Assembly (NCBI GenBank): GCA_024743275.1
Contig: JANSWW010000010.1
Location: 209,728 to 245,974 of the forward strand
Length of the DNA: 36,247 nucleotides
Origin: Alphaproteobacteria bacterium
GTDB taxonomy: Bacteria > Pseudomonadota > Alphaproteobacteria > JANSWW01
Reading direction: 5' to 3'
The notes under the pieces are model-generated. The model had not been told where the DNA came from. It was given only the letters and a program-made list of their open reading frames with translations, and made no database searches. How positions within the stretch are numbered: position 1 is the first letter of the stretch; each line of letters opens with the position of its first letter. Shown piece after piece: positions 1-8,489 of this stretch. Both the position numbers and the translations under genes were made by a program.

Positions 1-410
1 ATGTCGACCGTCAGCCCGCCGGTCTCGAAGCGGGTCCGGACCTTTTGCGGCTGCCGGCGGCGTACCAACGCCTCGATCCGGGCCTGTAACTCGCTGAAGG
101 AGAAGGGCTTGGTCAGATAGTCGTCGCCGCCGGCCTTGAGCCCCTCCACCCGATGATCGACCTCGCCGAGGGCGGAGAGGAACAGCACCGGCGTATCGAT
201 GCCCTCGGCCCGCAAGCGGCTGACGACGCTGAGCCCATCCAATTTCGGCAGCATTCGGTCGACGATCAGAACGTCGAAGCGGTCCTCGCCGGCCAGCACC
301 AGCCCCTCCGCCCCGTCGCCTGCCTGTTCGACCTGATAGCCGGCCTCCGCGAGGCCCTTCATGAGATAGCCCGCCGCCGTCCGGTCGTCCTCGATCACCA
401 GAATTCGCAT
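1..410 (-). CDS. OmpR-family response regulator, N-terminal part (cut by window edge)
   Basis: Reading from an ATG at 410 the frame stays open to base 1, so the C-terminal DNA-binding domain lies outside the window. The visible 136 residues form a complete receiver domain: acidic pair D8-D9, phospho-acceptor D51 in an IVDRMLP context, S79 as the switch Ser, and K101 in the TKPF motif. The sequence then enters a linker typical of winged-helix regulators. It lies downstream of the DegP-like gene on the same strand, an arrangement (protease, regulator, then usually a sensor kinase) common in alphaproteobacteria for envelope or metal stress. The 187-nt gap to the protease holds tandem repeats and a hairpin, so cotranscription may be attenuated. 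The receiver is clear; the OmpR subfamily is inferred from the linker and context. Confidence 0.88.
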   Translation of the reverse strand, partial: MRILVIEDDRTAAGYLMKGLAEAGYQVEQAGDGAEGLVLAGEDRFDVLIVDRMLPKLDGLSVVSRLRAEGIDTPVLFLSALGEVDHRVEGLKAGGDDYLTKPFSFSELQARIEALVRRRQPQKVRTRFETGGLTVD

Positions 411-457
411 CGTTCTGCTCTACGCGTTGACCACCTGAACGGCAAGACCGGCTTAGT

Positions 458-525
458 GGGAGAACCCGCAAAAGGGGAGAACCGGCCAAAAGGGAGAACC
501 GGCTAAAAAGGCGAAACCGGCCGGA
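458..525. repeat. 17-bp tandem repeat, about 3.5 copies
   Basis: Units of 17 bp begin at 458, 475 and 492, each starting GGGAGAACC, followed by a decayed fourth unit from 509. The third base of the GC core and the A-run length vary slightly between copies. The array lies between the DegP-like gene and the response regulator and runs into the palindrome at 517-538. It is non-coding as far as can be seen. Confidence 0.8.
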
Positions 526-538
526 ATGATCCGGCCGG
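517..538 (-). terminator. Perfect GC-rich hairpin after the DegP-like gene
   Basis: CCGGCCGG, a six-base loop, then CCGGCCGG makes a perfect 8-bp stem. On the minus strand it is followed by TTTCGCCTTTTT, a broken T-run. It lies 60 nt past the protease stop, so it is a plausible intrinsic terminator or attenuator before the response regulator. Confidence 0.55.
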
Positions 539-597
539 TCCCGTTCTCCGCCGCGAAGGGGTGGGGAACGGCGGAGAATAGCCTAAAGCCCTGTCAT

Positions 598-2244
598 TCA
601 GGCCTCCGGCAGGGGCAGGGCGACAAACCGTTCCATCCGTCCACGGCCGACTTGGACCAGAACCGCCTTCTTGCCGTCGGACATGGCGGCCTGGAGGGCC
701 TGCTTGACATCGTCGAGGCTGTCGACCGACACCTCGCCCACGGCCGCGATCCGGTCGCCCCGCCGCAGGCCCTTCTCGGCGGCCGGCCCGTTCGGATCGA
801 CCGCACGGACCCGCACGCCACGGGGTGTGTTGGCCAGATCCAGGCCGAGGAAGCGCGCCATTTTCGACGCGAAACCGGCACCGTCTCTCGACCCATCCGC
901 GATCCGGCCCTGACGGAGTTCCGCTTGATCGGCCAGGGCGACGGCCAGGGTTCGCACTGTCCCGTCCCGCGAAACCTCCAGGGCCACCTCGGCACCCGGA
1001 TCGAGCTCCGCGACCGCCCGGGCCAGGGCCTTCGGCCCGTCGATTTCCGCGCCGTCGACCGACAGGATGACGTCGCCCGGCTCTAGGATATCGGCGGCGG
1101 GTCCGTCCGGGATCACCCTGGACACCAACGCGCCACGGCCTTCCTCGATCCCGAGGGCCTCGGCGATGTCGGCATCGACCGGCTGGATCCGCACCCCGAG
1201 GAAGCCGCGGGAGACGGTCCCGTCGTCTTCGAGATCGGCGATCACCTTCGCCGTCAGATTGGACGGGATCGCGAAGCCGATGCCGATATTGCCGCCGCCC
1301 GGCGCCAGGATCGCGGTGTTCACGCCGACCACCTCCCCGGCCAGGTTGAAGGTCGGACCGCCGGAGTTGCCCCGGTTGATCGAGGCATCGATCTGCAAGA
1401 AGTCGTCATAGGGTCCGGCACCGATATCGCGTCCCCGGGCCGAGATCACGCCGGCGGTCACCGTCCCCCCGAGGCCGAAGGGATTGCCCACGGCCACCAC
1501 CCAGTCGCCGACCTTGGCGTTGTCCGAATCGGCAAAGCGGGCCGCCGGCAGAGACTTGCCCGCATCGATCTTGAGAAGGGCGAGATCGGTCTTGGGATCG
1601 CTGCCGACCAGTTCCGCCACGAAGGTCCCGCCGTCGTTCAGCGTGACCCGGATCTCGTCCGCCCGGGCGATGACATGATGATTTGTGACGATGAGGCCGG
1701 CCTCATCGACGATGAACCCCGACCCGAGGCCGCTCCGACGGGGACCCTTGCCGCCATGGCGTTCGTAACCCTTGGAATGGCCCTTGGAATGGCCCTTGGA
1801 ATGACCCTTGCCGGGGCCCTCATGACGATCCTCCCGATCGCCGTGCCATCCCGGTCCCTGCCCCCGCTGTTCTGGGCCGAAGAATTCGTCGAAGAAGCGT
1901 CGCATCTCGGGCCGCCCCCGGCGCTCGTCGCCCCAGCCTCGCTTTTCCCAGCGCCCCTCTCCCGCCGCGCGCCGGGTCTCGACCCGCACGACCGACGGCA
2001 TGACCGCCTCGGCGATGGCGGAGAAGCTCTGCGGCGGCAGAACCGATTGCGTATAGGACGGCAAGGCCGGCGCCGGGTCCGTGGCTTGTGCCCTTGCCGG
2101 CTGGGCCTGCTGGGTCAGGCCGGCGCCGACCCCGACGGTGATCACAGCGGCGGCCGCGATGGCGGCGGCGAGACCGCGCGGGCTGGTGGGATAGCGTTTC
2201 GGCTTCGTGGAAGACGCCGTGTTCGAAGGATGCGATTGCGACAT
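598..2244 (-). CDS. DegP/HtrA-type periplasmic serine endoprotease (Do family)
   Basis: This is a 548-residue periplasmic protease and chaperone of the Do/DegQ family, which degrades misfolded envelope proteins. An N-terminal hydrophobic segment (about 24-52, ending in an ARA-type site) is a signal peptide or anchor. The catalytic triad is visible: H190 in TNHHV, D220 in KTDLALL and S294 in GNSGGP. Two PDZ domains follow at roughly 335-430 and 455-545. Before the catalytic core, about residues 95-172, lies an Arg/Gly/His-rich insert that contains three perfect GHSK tetrapeptide repeats encoded by a 12-bp tandem duplication. That insert corresponds to the variable LA-loop region of DegP and could bind metal. 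The gene sits upstream of a response regulator on the same strand. The family is certain; the substrate is unknown. Confidence 0.95.
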   Translation of the reverse strand: MSQSHPSNTASSTKPKRYPTSPRGLAAAIAAAAVITVGVGAGLTQQAQPARAQATDPAPALPSYTQSVLPPQSFSAIAEAVMPSVVRVETRRAAGEGRWEKRGWGDERRGRPEMRRFFDEFFGPEQRGQGPGWHGDREDRHEGPGKGHSKGHSKGHSKGYERHGGKGPRRSGLGSGFIVDEAGLIVTNHHVIARADEIRVTLNDGGTFVAELVGSDPKTDLALLKIDAGKSLPAARFADSDNAKVGDWVVAVGNPFGLGGTVTAGVISARGRDIGAGPYDDFLQIDASINRGNSGGPTFNLAGEVVGVNTAILAPGGGNIGIGFAIPSNLTAKVIADLEDDGTVSRGFLGVRIQPVDADIAEALGIEEGRGALVSRVIPDGPAADILEPGDVILSVDGAEIDGPKALARAVAELDPGAEVALEVSRDGTVRTLAVALADQAELRQGRIADGSRDGAGFASKMARFLGLDLANTPRGVRVRAVDPNGPAAEKGLRRGDRIAAVGEVSVDSLDDVKQALQAAMSDGKKAVLVQVGRGRMERFVALPLPEA

Positions 2245-2306
2245 GGGAGCCTCGTTCGGGTTTGCTTGGAACCTATCGAGGCAAAGATGATGGCGGGCGC
2301 CTTACC

Positions 2307-2343
2307 GGAACCTCACGGCCGGATTACAAATCCGTAAGGTTCC
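2307..2343. promoter_or_regulatory. Inverted repeat between the cyclase gene and the DegP-like gene
   Basis: GGAACCTCACGG (2307-2318) and CCGTAAGGTTCC (2332-2343) pair over 11 of 12 positions around an inner, nearly palindromic GGATTACAAATCC. It lies 25 nt after the GGDEF stop and 63 nt upstream of the protease start, both on the minus strand. No T-run follows, so it may be an operator for the protease promoter rather than a terminator. This is a guess from position and symmetry only. Confidence 0.4.
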
Positions 2344-2368
2344 GTTGGCCCGTCACCTACCGCCATGG

Positions 2369-3889
2369 TTACTGGGCTTTGCGGCGCTCCGGGCCGGTAT
2401 AGGGCGCACCCGTGTCGCGGCGCCGGTCCGGGCCGGTATAGCGATCGGTCTTCACGAAGTCGCGGGGGCTGAAGACCATCTCCCGGACCGTTTCGGCGAA
2501 GGCGTCGAATTCAAAGGGTTTGGTCATGAACTCGTTGACCCCGGCATCCCGTGCCGCCGACGCCCAGGACGGATCGGACTTGGCCGTCACCATCAGGACC
2601 GGTACCCGGAAGCCCGGCCGGGTCGAATCCATCCGCATCCGAACGACGAATTCGAGACCGTCCATCCGCGGCATCACCGCGTCGCAGACCACGAGATCGA
2701 CATAGTTCCGGCGCAGCAGGCTCAACGCCTCCACCCCGTCATTGGCCTGGATGACCGTCCCGATACCGATCTTCCGGAGATATTCGCCGACCAGCATGGC
2801 GGTGATGATCTCGTCCTCGACCAAAAGGGCGGTGAGGCTCTTGAGCGCCTTTTGCGGCGCCCCCCCGCGGCCGTCGGATTCGAGTCGGTCCCGGCCCTTG
2901 GATTTGGCGAGATAGAGCATCTCGTCGGCGCGCTCGATCCAATCGGGGATCCGCTCTCCCTCCCGGTACTCGGCAAGGCCCAACGAAATGGTGATCCGAT
3001 TGACGATGGTCTTTTCCTTGACCCCCGCCATGTCGATGCCCTTGACCGCCACCCTCAGGGTCTCAGCCACCGATTCCGCGTTGCTTCGCGCCATGCCGGT
3101 CAGGAGACAGGCGAACTCCTCCCCGCCATAGCGGGCGATGAAATCCCCGGCCCGCACGCTCCGCGCCAGAGTAGCCGCGACCCTGCGCAGAACCTCGTCC
3201 CCGGTCTGGTGCCCATGGGTATCGTTCAGCGCCTTGAAGTGATCGATGTCCATCAGGATCAGATAGGCGGAGCGGTCGCCGTTGTTGCGCGCCTCGGCCG
3301 CCTCGACGATCGCCTCGTCGAAGGCCTGGCGGTTGGGCAGCTTCGTCAGGCCGTCCTGGCGCGCCTCCTGACTGGTGTCGTCGAGGCGCCGGCGCAATGT
3401 CTCGGCTTCCTTCTGGGCCGTTTCGAGATTGCTGCGCAGTTTCGTGTTTTCGTCCCGCGCCTTTTTGGTTTCCTGCACGAGGCCGGAGACCAGGGTTTTC
3501 AGGGAAGCCGGATCGGGCTTCGCCTTCAGCTTCTTGTCGGCGCTCACCAGAGTGCGGCCATAGGCGTTGAGTTGGTTCGTCGCCGCCGCCAGCATTCCAA
3601 GGGTATCGGCCAGCATGGCATCGTAGTCCGCCATCCCTTCGGCGGAAGAGTCCTGCGTGGCGAGATGATTGCGGTAAAGATCGAGGACATCGGCCTCGCG
3701 GATCTTGCGGCCGGCGGCCAGCCAGGCCGAGATCTGGTCGCGGATGGGCTGGGAACCGCCCGAGGCAAAGGCGTAGAAGACATGATAGACGGGTGGCGTC
3801 GCCTCAAGCCCCTGGGCCTTGAGCTGGTTCATCGCCGTTTCCGACCATTGCGTGACCCGCGAGCCCTCCGGCCCGGACGCTTTCGACAT
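2369..3889 (-). CDS. Diguanylate cyclase (GGDEF) with C-terminal receiver domain
   Basis: This 506-residue, apparently cytoplasmic protein should make cyclic di-GMP. An N-terminal helical domain (about 15-125) contains a VYHVFYAFASG segment seen in other alphaproteobacterial GGDEF proteins, followed by a coiled coil (about 135-178). The GGDEF domain spans about 178-340, with an intact GGEEF active site at 255-259 and an RxxD product-inhibition site at 246-249. A receiver domain follows (about 353-475), with E358-D359 as the acidic pair, phospho-acceptor D403 in a CDAVMPRMD context and K457. The order is unusual because receivers usually precede the output domain. The C-terminus ends in two copies of YTGPxRR (484-490 and 497-503). 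No TM helix is seen. The gene stands alone, divergent from the creatininase-like gene. Activity is well supported; the signal is unknown. Confidence 0.93.
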   Translation of the reverse strand: MSKASGPEGSRVTQWSETAMNQLKAQGLEATPPVYHVFYAFASGGSQPIRDQISAWLAAGRKIREADVLDLYRNHLATQDSSAEGMADYDAMLADTLGMLAAATNQLNAYGRTLVSADKKLKAKPDPASLKTLVSGLVQETKKARDENTKLRSNLETAQKEAETLRRRLDDTSQEARQDGLTKLPNRQAFDEAIVEAAEARNNGDRSAYLILMDIDHFKALNDTHGHQTGDEVLRRVAATLARSVRAGDFIARYGGEEFACLLTGMARSNAESVAETLRVAVKGIDMAGVKEKTIVNRITISLGLAEYREGERIPDWIERADEMLYLAKSKGRDRLESDGRGGAPQKALKSLTALLVEDEIITAMLVGEYLRKIGIGTVIQANDGVEALSLLRRNYVDLVVCDAVMPRMDGLEFVVRMRMDSTRPGFRVPVLMVTAKSDPSWASAARDAGVNEFMTKPFEFDAFAETVREMVFSPRDFVKTDRYTGPDRRRDTGAPYTGPERRKAQ

Positions 3890-4047
3890 AACCTTACCCG
3901 ACCGCGTTCAAACGCTTCCCTTAAGACTTCCCCATGGGGAACACCACGGGCCGCGGCGCTTTTGCTTTCCCGCGGCACCTCCCTCGGTTAAGGCTACGGC
4001 AGATAGGATTACTTTCCAATTAACAACACCGGTTCCAAGACCCGACC

Positions 4048-4872
4048 ATGCCGCTTTATCGTTGGTCCGCGCTCCCCAGCACAGCCTTCACGGCCGATAT
4101 CCCGGACAACGCGATCCCGGACAACGCGGTCGCGATCCTGCCGCTGGGGGCCTTGGAACAGCATGGCCCGCATCTGCCGCTCGGCACCGACCATGTGATC
4201 GCCGAGGCGCTGGCGACCACCGCCTGCGAGAAGGCCACGGCGGACGCTCCGGGTCTCGCCCTCTACCTGCTGCCGACCGAGATCGTCGGGCATTCGCCGG
4301 AGCACGAGTCCTTCCCCGGCACGGTCTCGGAACCCGCCGACGCGCTGATGGCCCGCTGGCATCGTATCGGGAGCGCCGTCGCGCGGACCGGCATTCGCCG
4401 CATCCTGATGATAAACGCCCATGGCGGACAACCACAGATCATGGACCTGGCCGGTCGCGCCCTGCGCCGGGACCACGGCCTGATGGCGGTGGGGACGAGC
4501 TGGCCCGATCTCGGGATGCCGGACGGCCTGTTTCCAGCGGAAGAGCTCCGCTACGGCCTCCACGGCGGACAAATCGAAACCGCCCTGATGCTCGCCCTCG
4601 CCCCGGACCTGGTCCACCTGGACAAGGCGGCGGACTTCGCGAATGCGGAGGCTGCTCGGACCGGCTCTACCGGTGGTGCCCCGCTGATCGGCGCGCTGGG
4701 CCCCGGGACCCTCGCCTGGATGGCGGAGGACCTCAATCCCGCCGGTGTCACCGGCAACGCGGCGGCGGCCACGCGGGACCAGGGCCTCGCCCTCCTCTCC
4801 CATCTCGTCGCGAAACTCGCGGCAATGATCCACGATCTTTCAAACTATCCGCTCCCTCTTCACAAAGGCTGA
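4048..4872 (+). CDS. Creatininase-family amidohydrolase
   Basis: This 274-residue protein has the family hallmarks LPLGALEQHGPHLPLGTD, with metal ligands expected at E37, H39 and D48, then NAHGGQ (about 124-129) and a later GGQIET motif carrying another acidic ligand. Members of this family hydrolyse cyclic amides or formamides (creatininase, FAPy deformylase, MftE), so the substrate cannot be read from sequence. Near the N-terminus, IPDNA is tandemly duplicated by a perfect 15-bp repeat at about 4105-4134. The stop is 4 nt before the next start, so the gene is very likely cotranscribed with the PaaG-like gene, suggesting a shared degradative pathway. Confidence 0.88.
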   Translation: MPLYRWSALPSTAFTADIPDNAIPDNAVAILPLGALEQHGPHLPLGTDHVIAEALATTACEKATADAPGLALYLLPTEIVGHSPEHESFPGTVSEPADALMARWHRIGSAVARTGIRRILMINAHGGQPQIMDLAGRALRRDHGLMAVGTSWPDLGMPDGLFPAEELRYGLHGGQIETALMLALAPDLVHLDKAADFANAEAARTGSTGGAPLIGALGPGTLAWMAEDLNPAGVTGNAAAATRDQGLALLSHLVAKLAAMIHDLSNYPLPLHKG

Positions 4873-4876
4873 TCCC

Positions 4877-5674
4877 ATGACCGACGGCACCCCTTTCGAG
4901 ACCATTCTGTTCTCCATCGACGGTAAGGTCGCGACCATCACCCTGAACCGGCCGGATGTGTTGAACGCCTTTGTCGAGCGGATGCATCTCGACATCCACG
5001 CGGCGCTGGACCGGGCCGTGGCCGCCGGGGTCCGCGCGGTCGTGCTGACCGGGGCCGGACGCGCGTTCTCCGCGGGGCAGGATCTCAAGGCCCTCGACCA
5101 GGACGATCACGGCCGGATCGACATCGAGGGCCTGCTGGAGCGGACCTATCACGAAACGCTGCGGCGGCTGCGCTCGCCCGACTATGTGACCATCGCGGCG
5201 GTCAACGGGGTCGCCGCCGGCGCCTCCTGCAATATCGCGCTGGCCTGCGATATCGTGATCGCCGGCAAATCCGCCCAGTTCGTCGAAGCCTTCGCCCGGA
5301 TCGGCCTGATCCCCGATGCCGGCGGCACCTGGGTTCTGCCCCGGCTGATCGGCCGGGCCCGCGCGTTGGGGATGATCCTGACCACCGATCCGATCGATGC
5401 GGAGACCGCCCGAGACTGGGGCATGATCTGGCAGGTGGCCCAGGACGAAGCCCTGATGGAGACGGCGGCCGCCATGGCGCAAAAACTGGCCGCGGGGCCG
5501 GGGCTCGCCTATGGCATGGCCAAGCGGGCCATCGACGCGTCGATCGACAATGATTTTGAAACCCAACTCAAACTCGAAGCGTGCTTCCAGCAAAAGGCCG
5601 CCGATTCGAAAGACTTCGCCGAGGGCGTGAAAGCCTTCACCGAAAAGCGCCGGCCGAGTTTTAAGAATTTGTGA
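4877..5674 (+). CDS. Enoyl-CoA hydratase/isomerase, PaaG-like
   Basis: This is a crotonase-fold enzyme of 265 residues. It has the CoA-binding segment AFSAGQDL (63-70), the oxyanion-hole region NGVAAGASCN (110-119), and FARIGLIPDAGGTW (139-152). The last segment, with Asp at 147 in place of the second hydratase Glu, is typical of PaaG (1,2-epoxyphenylacetyl-CoA isomerase, phenylacetate pathway). No other paa gene is in the window, so a different acyl-CoA isomerase or hydratase role is possible. It follows the creatininase-family gene after 4 nt and probably shares its mRNA. Confidence 0.88.
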   Translation: MTDGTPFETILFSIDGKVATITLNRPDVLNAFVERMHLDIHAALDRAVAAGVRAVVLTGAGRAFSAGQDLKALDQDDHGRIDIEGLLERTYHETLRRLRSPDYVTIAAVNGVAAGASCNIALACDIVIAGKSAQFVEAFARIGLIPDAGGTWVLPRLIGRARALGMILTTDPIDAETARDWGMIWQVAQDEALMETAAAMAQKLAAGPGLAYGMAKRAIDASIDNDFETQLKLEACFQQKAADSKDFAEGVKAFTEKRRPSFKNL

Positions 5675-5797
5675 CGATTTAACGAATCGCTAACCATAAA
5701 TTGAGGTTCGTAACCAAAGCTTCATTTTTAAAATGCCACACAGACGCTTAAACCACCCTATCTCCGGGGGGCGGAATCTAGGCTAGGGCTTGTGGGC

Positions 5798-7606
5798 ATG
5801 ATGAAGTTCATTACCGCTGCTTTTTCTTTTCGCCGTATCAACACCAAGCTCGTTCTCAGCCTCGGGAGCGTGGTGGCCCTTCTCATGACGGGCCTTCTGG
5901 TCGGCTTTATCGCGGCGGTCGACGAGATCAAGAGGCTCGAGGACCAGCGGGTTGCCCTCTACCAGGATCTCAATTCGGAACTGCGTCAGGAGATCTTCGA
6001 CCTCCAGGACCGCTTCCTCGCGATCCCCCAGGCCCTTGAGTCGGACCCGGCAACCGCCCTCTTCGAATGGGCGAACGCCAATTACGAGATGGAGGAGATG
6101 GTCCATTCGGGCCGCGAAGCCATCGTCCAACGCTATCGCGCCCGATCGGCCCGGCGGGCCATTACCCAACCCGGCAAGTTCTACGTCGATACGGGTGAAG
6201 GCGGTCGGGTGGCGATCTCGCGCGGGCGGTTCGACGGCGACGCTTTCACCGACACCGTGAGCGAATTCAAGCTGTCGACGGAGGATCTCGCGACCGTTGA
6301 AGCCAAGGTGGCCGAGCTGACCGAGGGCGACAGCGCCACCATGCTGGAACAGCGCGTCAACACCGTCAAAAACCAGATCGTCGACAGTGCCCTCGAAGCC
6401 GAGACGACGCGTAACGAAATTGTCGAGAAGTCGGACGAGATCACCGCCGTCGCCAATAGCGTCGATACCCAGATCCGACAACTGGCCCTGATCTTCGTCG
6501 GGGTCGGCGCGCTCATCATCCTGGTTGTTCTGGTCTGCCTCTACGGGATTTCCCGCCTCGTGGTGACCGACCCGATCCGGACATTGCGCCAGACCATGCG
6601 CGGCGTGATTTCCGAGCAGCGTCCGGAAATTCCCTTCAGCGAACGGAAGGACGAAATCGGCGAGTTGGCCAACGGCCTCAACGAGTTCCAACATACCCTG
6701 GACCGGGTCCGGGAGATCACCGCGGAACAGGAACGCAGCAAGATCGAATTGGCCAAGCGGGCGGAACGGATGGACAGGATCCTGGAAGGCTTCCGGGGCA
6801 CGGCCTCCCAGGTGGTCGACACCCTGACCCATGCCGCCACGGGGATGGAGCAGTCGGCCCGGAGCCTGACGGAATCGGCCGAGGAGACCCAGCAGCAGGC
6901 GGAGGCCGCCTTCGGCGCCTCGGACAAGGCGACCCAATCGGTCCAATCGGCCTCCCAGGCGGCGGACCACCTTTCCCAGTCGATCGGCGCAATCGCCGGC
7001 CGGGTCCAGGAGTCGACCGAACTGGCCCAGCGTGCCGCCGCCCGGGCCGACGAGACCAACGCCACCGTCGAACGCCTCAACAAGATGGCCGAGGGGATCG
7101 GTGAGGTTCTGCAGATCATCAACGCGATCGCGGGCCAGATCGACCTGCTGGCGCTCAACGCCACCATCGAGGCCGCCCGTGCCGGCGAGGCGGGCAAAGG
7201 CTTCGCCGTCGTCGCCTCGGAGGTGAAGAATCTCTCCAGCCAGGCCGGAAAAGCCACCGAGAGTATCTCCGATCAGATCCAGGGGATAAGAGCCGTCACC
7301 CAAGAGACCGTGATTGCCATCCGGGCCATTTCCGAGGAGATCCGGATCATCAACGATCTCGCGGGCGAAATCTCGGCCGATGTCGAGCTTCAGTCCGGGA
7401 CGACCGAGAAAATCGCCAAGTCAGTGGAAGCGGCCGCAGAAGGCACCCATAGCGCCTCGGACAACATCCTGGGCGCGACCAAGGCGGTGGGGCGGAACGG
7501 CGAGGCCGCCTCGGAGGTCCTGATCGCGGCGGGCGCCCTATCGGAACAGGCGGCCCGCCTCAACCAGACGGTCGGAAGCTTCCTGGACGATATCCGGACG
7601 GCCTAG
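5798..7606 (+). CDS. Methyl-accepting chemotaxis protein
   Basis: This transmembrane chemoreceptor has about 602 residues. TM1 lies near residues 16-38 and TM2 near 229-253, enclosing a helical periplasmic sensor domain of about 190 residues. A HAMP domain follows TM2 (begins about 254, with TDPIRTLR), then a long coiled-coil signalling domain whose hairpin tip reads LALNATIEAARAGEAGKG (about 452-469), the conserved CheA/CheW contact region. Starts at 5792 (GTG), 5798 and 5801 (both ATG) are possible and no strong ribosome site separates them. It is transcribed alone, tail to tail with the methyltransferase gene with 10 nt between the stops. The ligand is unknown. Confidence 0.93.
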   Translation: MMKFITAAFSFRRINTKLVLSLGSVVALLMTGLLVGFIAAVDEIKRLEDQRVALYQDLNSELRQEIFDLQDRFLAIPQALESDPATALFEWANANYEMEEMVHSGREAIVQRYRARSARRAITQPGKFYVDTGEGGRVAISRGRFDGDAFTDTVSEFKLSTEDLATVEAKVAELTEGDSATMLEQRVNTVKNQIVDSALEAETTRNEIVEKSDEITAVANSVDTQIRQLALIFVGVGALIILVVLVCLYGISRLVVTDPIRTLRQTMRGVISEQRPEIPFSERKDEIGELANGLNEFQHTLDRVREITAEQERSKIELAKRAERMDRILEGFRGTASQVVDTLTHAATGMEQSARSLTESAEETQQQAEAAFGASDKATQSVQSASQAADHLSQSIGAIAGRVQESTELAQRAAARADETNATVERLNKMAEGIGEVLQIINAIAGQIDLLALNATIEAARAGEAGKGFAVVASEVKNLSSQAGKATESISDQIQGIRAVTQETVIAIRAISEEIRIINDLAGEISADVELQSGTTEKIAKSVEAAAEGTHSASDNILGATKAVGRNGEAASEVLIAAGALSEQAARLNQTVGSFLDDIRTA

Positions 7607-7616
7607 CGATAGAGTG

Positions 7617-8375
7617 TCAGGGGATCGCCACCGCAGTCGGCGTGCGCGAGTCGCTTTTGTGGAAGAACCAGATATCCCCCGCCTGGCCCTCCGAAGCCGG
7701 ACGGAACCGGCCCTGATCGGGATCGTAGGTGAACCCGCGATAGCCGAGGCCGACGAGATGGGCCCAAAAGGCGTCGACGGAGGATCCGGCGCGGACGATC
7801 CGGGCCGGGTCCATCTCCAGGAACAGGGCGGGACGGAAGCGCTCCAGGACCTTCCCGGCGCCCTTGATCATCTCGAATTCCCAGCCCTCGATATCGGCCT
7901 TCAAGAGATCGACCCGCTCCAGCCCCTCCTGCTCGACCAACCGGTCGACGGTGATGCAAGGCACCTCTTCGGTCCAGACATCGGTGTGCTGGCCCGGCTG
8001 GCCGCCGAAATGGCTCAACCCGAAGCGGACGACGCCATTGGGTTTGAGCGGAATCGTCAGTTGCGCGGTCCCCTCCTGTGACGACACGGCGATCCGCCGG
8101 ATCGTCACCGAGGACAGGCCCTTGAGGGCCATCGCCTTACTGAGGACGTCATAGGCGTAGCTGCTGGGCTCCAGAGCCAAGATCCGCCCGTTGGCGACCA
8201 CCGACGCCATGAGCTTGGTGAACTGCCCGGCATGGGCGCCCGCCTCGACGACCACGCTGCCTGGGCCGAGGACATGGCTGAAGGCCGGCAGCATTTCCCG
8301 GTGGTGCTGTTTGACGATCGCCTTGAAGAGATGGGCCAGCCAGGCGAGCCGGGCGCGGGGGGAAAGCGGTACCAT
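7617..8375 (-). CDS. FkbM-family SAM-dependent methyltransferase
   Basis: This 252-residue protein is a Methyltransf_21 (FkbM) type enzyme. The SAM-binding motif I reads VVVEAGAHAGQFT (about 41-53), followed by an acidic residue in ILALEPSSYAYDVL. The family hallmark LLKADIEGWEFEMIKGA lies near 170-186, and FLEMDP lies in the next strand. FkbM proteins O-methylate sugars or polyketides, often in surface glycan or glycolipid pathways; no glycan cluster is visible here. I place the start at the ATG at 8375; a TTG at 8420 would add 15 residues. It is convergent with the chemoreceptor gene and divergent from the SDR gene. Confidence 0.85.
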   Translation of the reverse strand: MVPLSPRARLAWLAHLFKAIVKQHHREMLPAFSHVLGPGSVVVEAGAHAGQFTKLMASVVANGRILALEPSSYAYDVLSKAMALKGLSSVTIRRIAVSSQEGTAQLTIPLKPNGVVRFGLSHFGGQPGQHTDVWTEEVPCITVDRLVEQEGLERVDLLKADIEGWEFEMIKGAGKVLERFRPALFLEMDPARIVRAGSSVDAFWAHLVGLGYRGFTYDPDQGRFRPASEGQAGDIWFFHKSDSRTPTAVAIP

Positions 8376-8489
8376 CTTGCCGTCACCATGGAACGGGGTT
8401 GCAGCCCAAAGGTCTGCCAAGTGGACAAGACCTCGGCGCGCGGTTTAAGCCACTCTAGCAGGAAAGAAAACCAAAACAGGGAGGATCCA

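Noticed and set aside
2345..3991. 548-residue plus-strand open frame
   Set aside because: It is antisense to the GGDEF-receiver gene, which has all its active-site motifs.
5679..5693. TTAA-N7-CTAA resembling a CtrA box before the chemoreceptor gene
   Set aside because: It has one mismatch to TTAA-N7-TTAA in an AT-rich gap, and there is no second site to support it.
5783..7303. 506-residue minus-strand open frame
   Set aside because: It is antisense to a complete chemoreceptor and shows low-complexity shadow composition.
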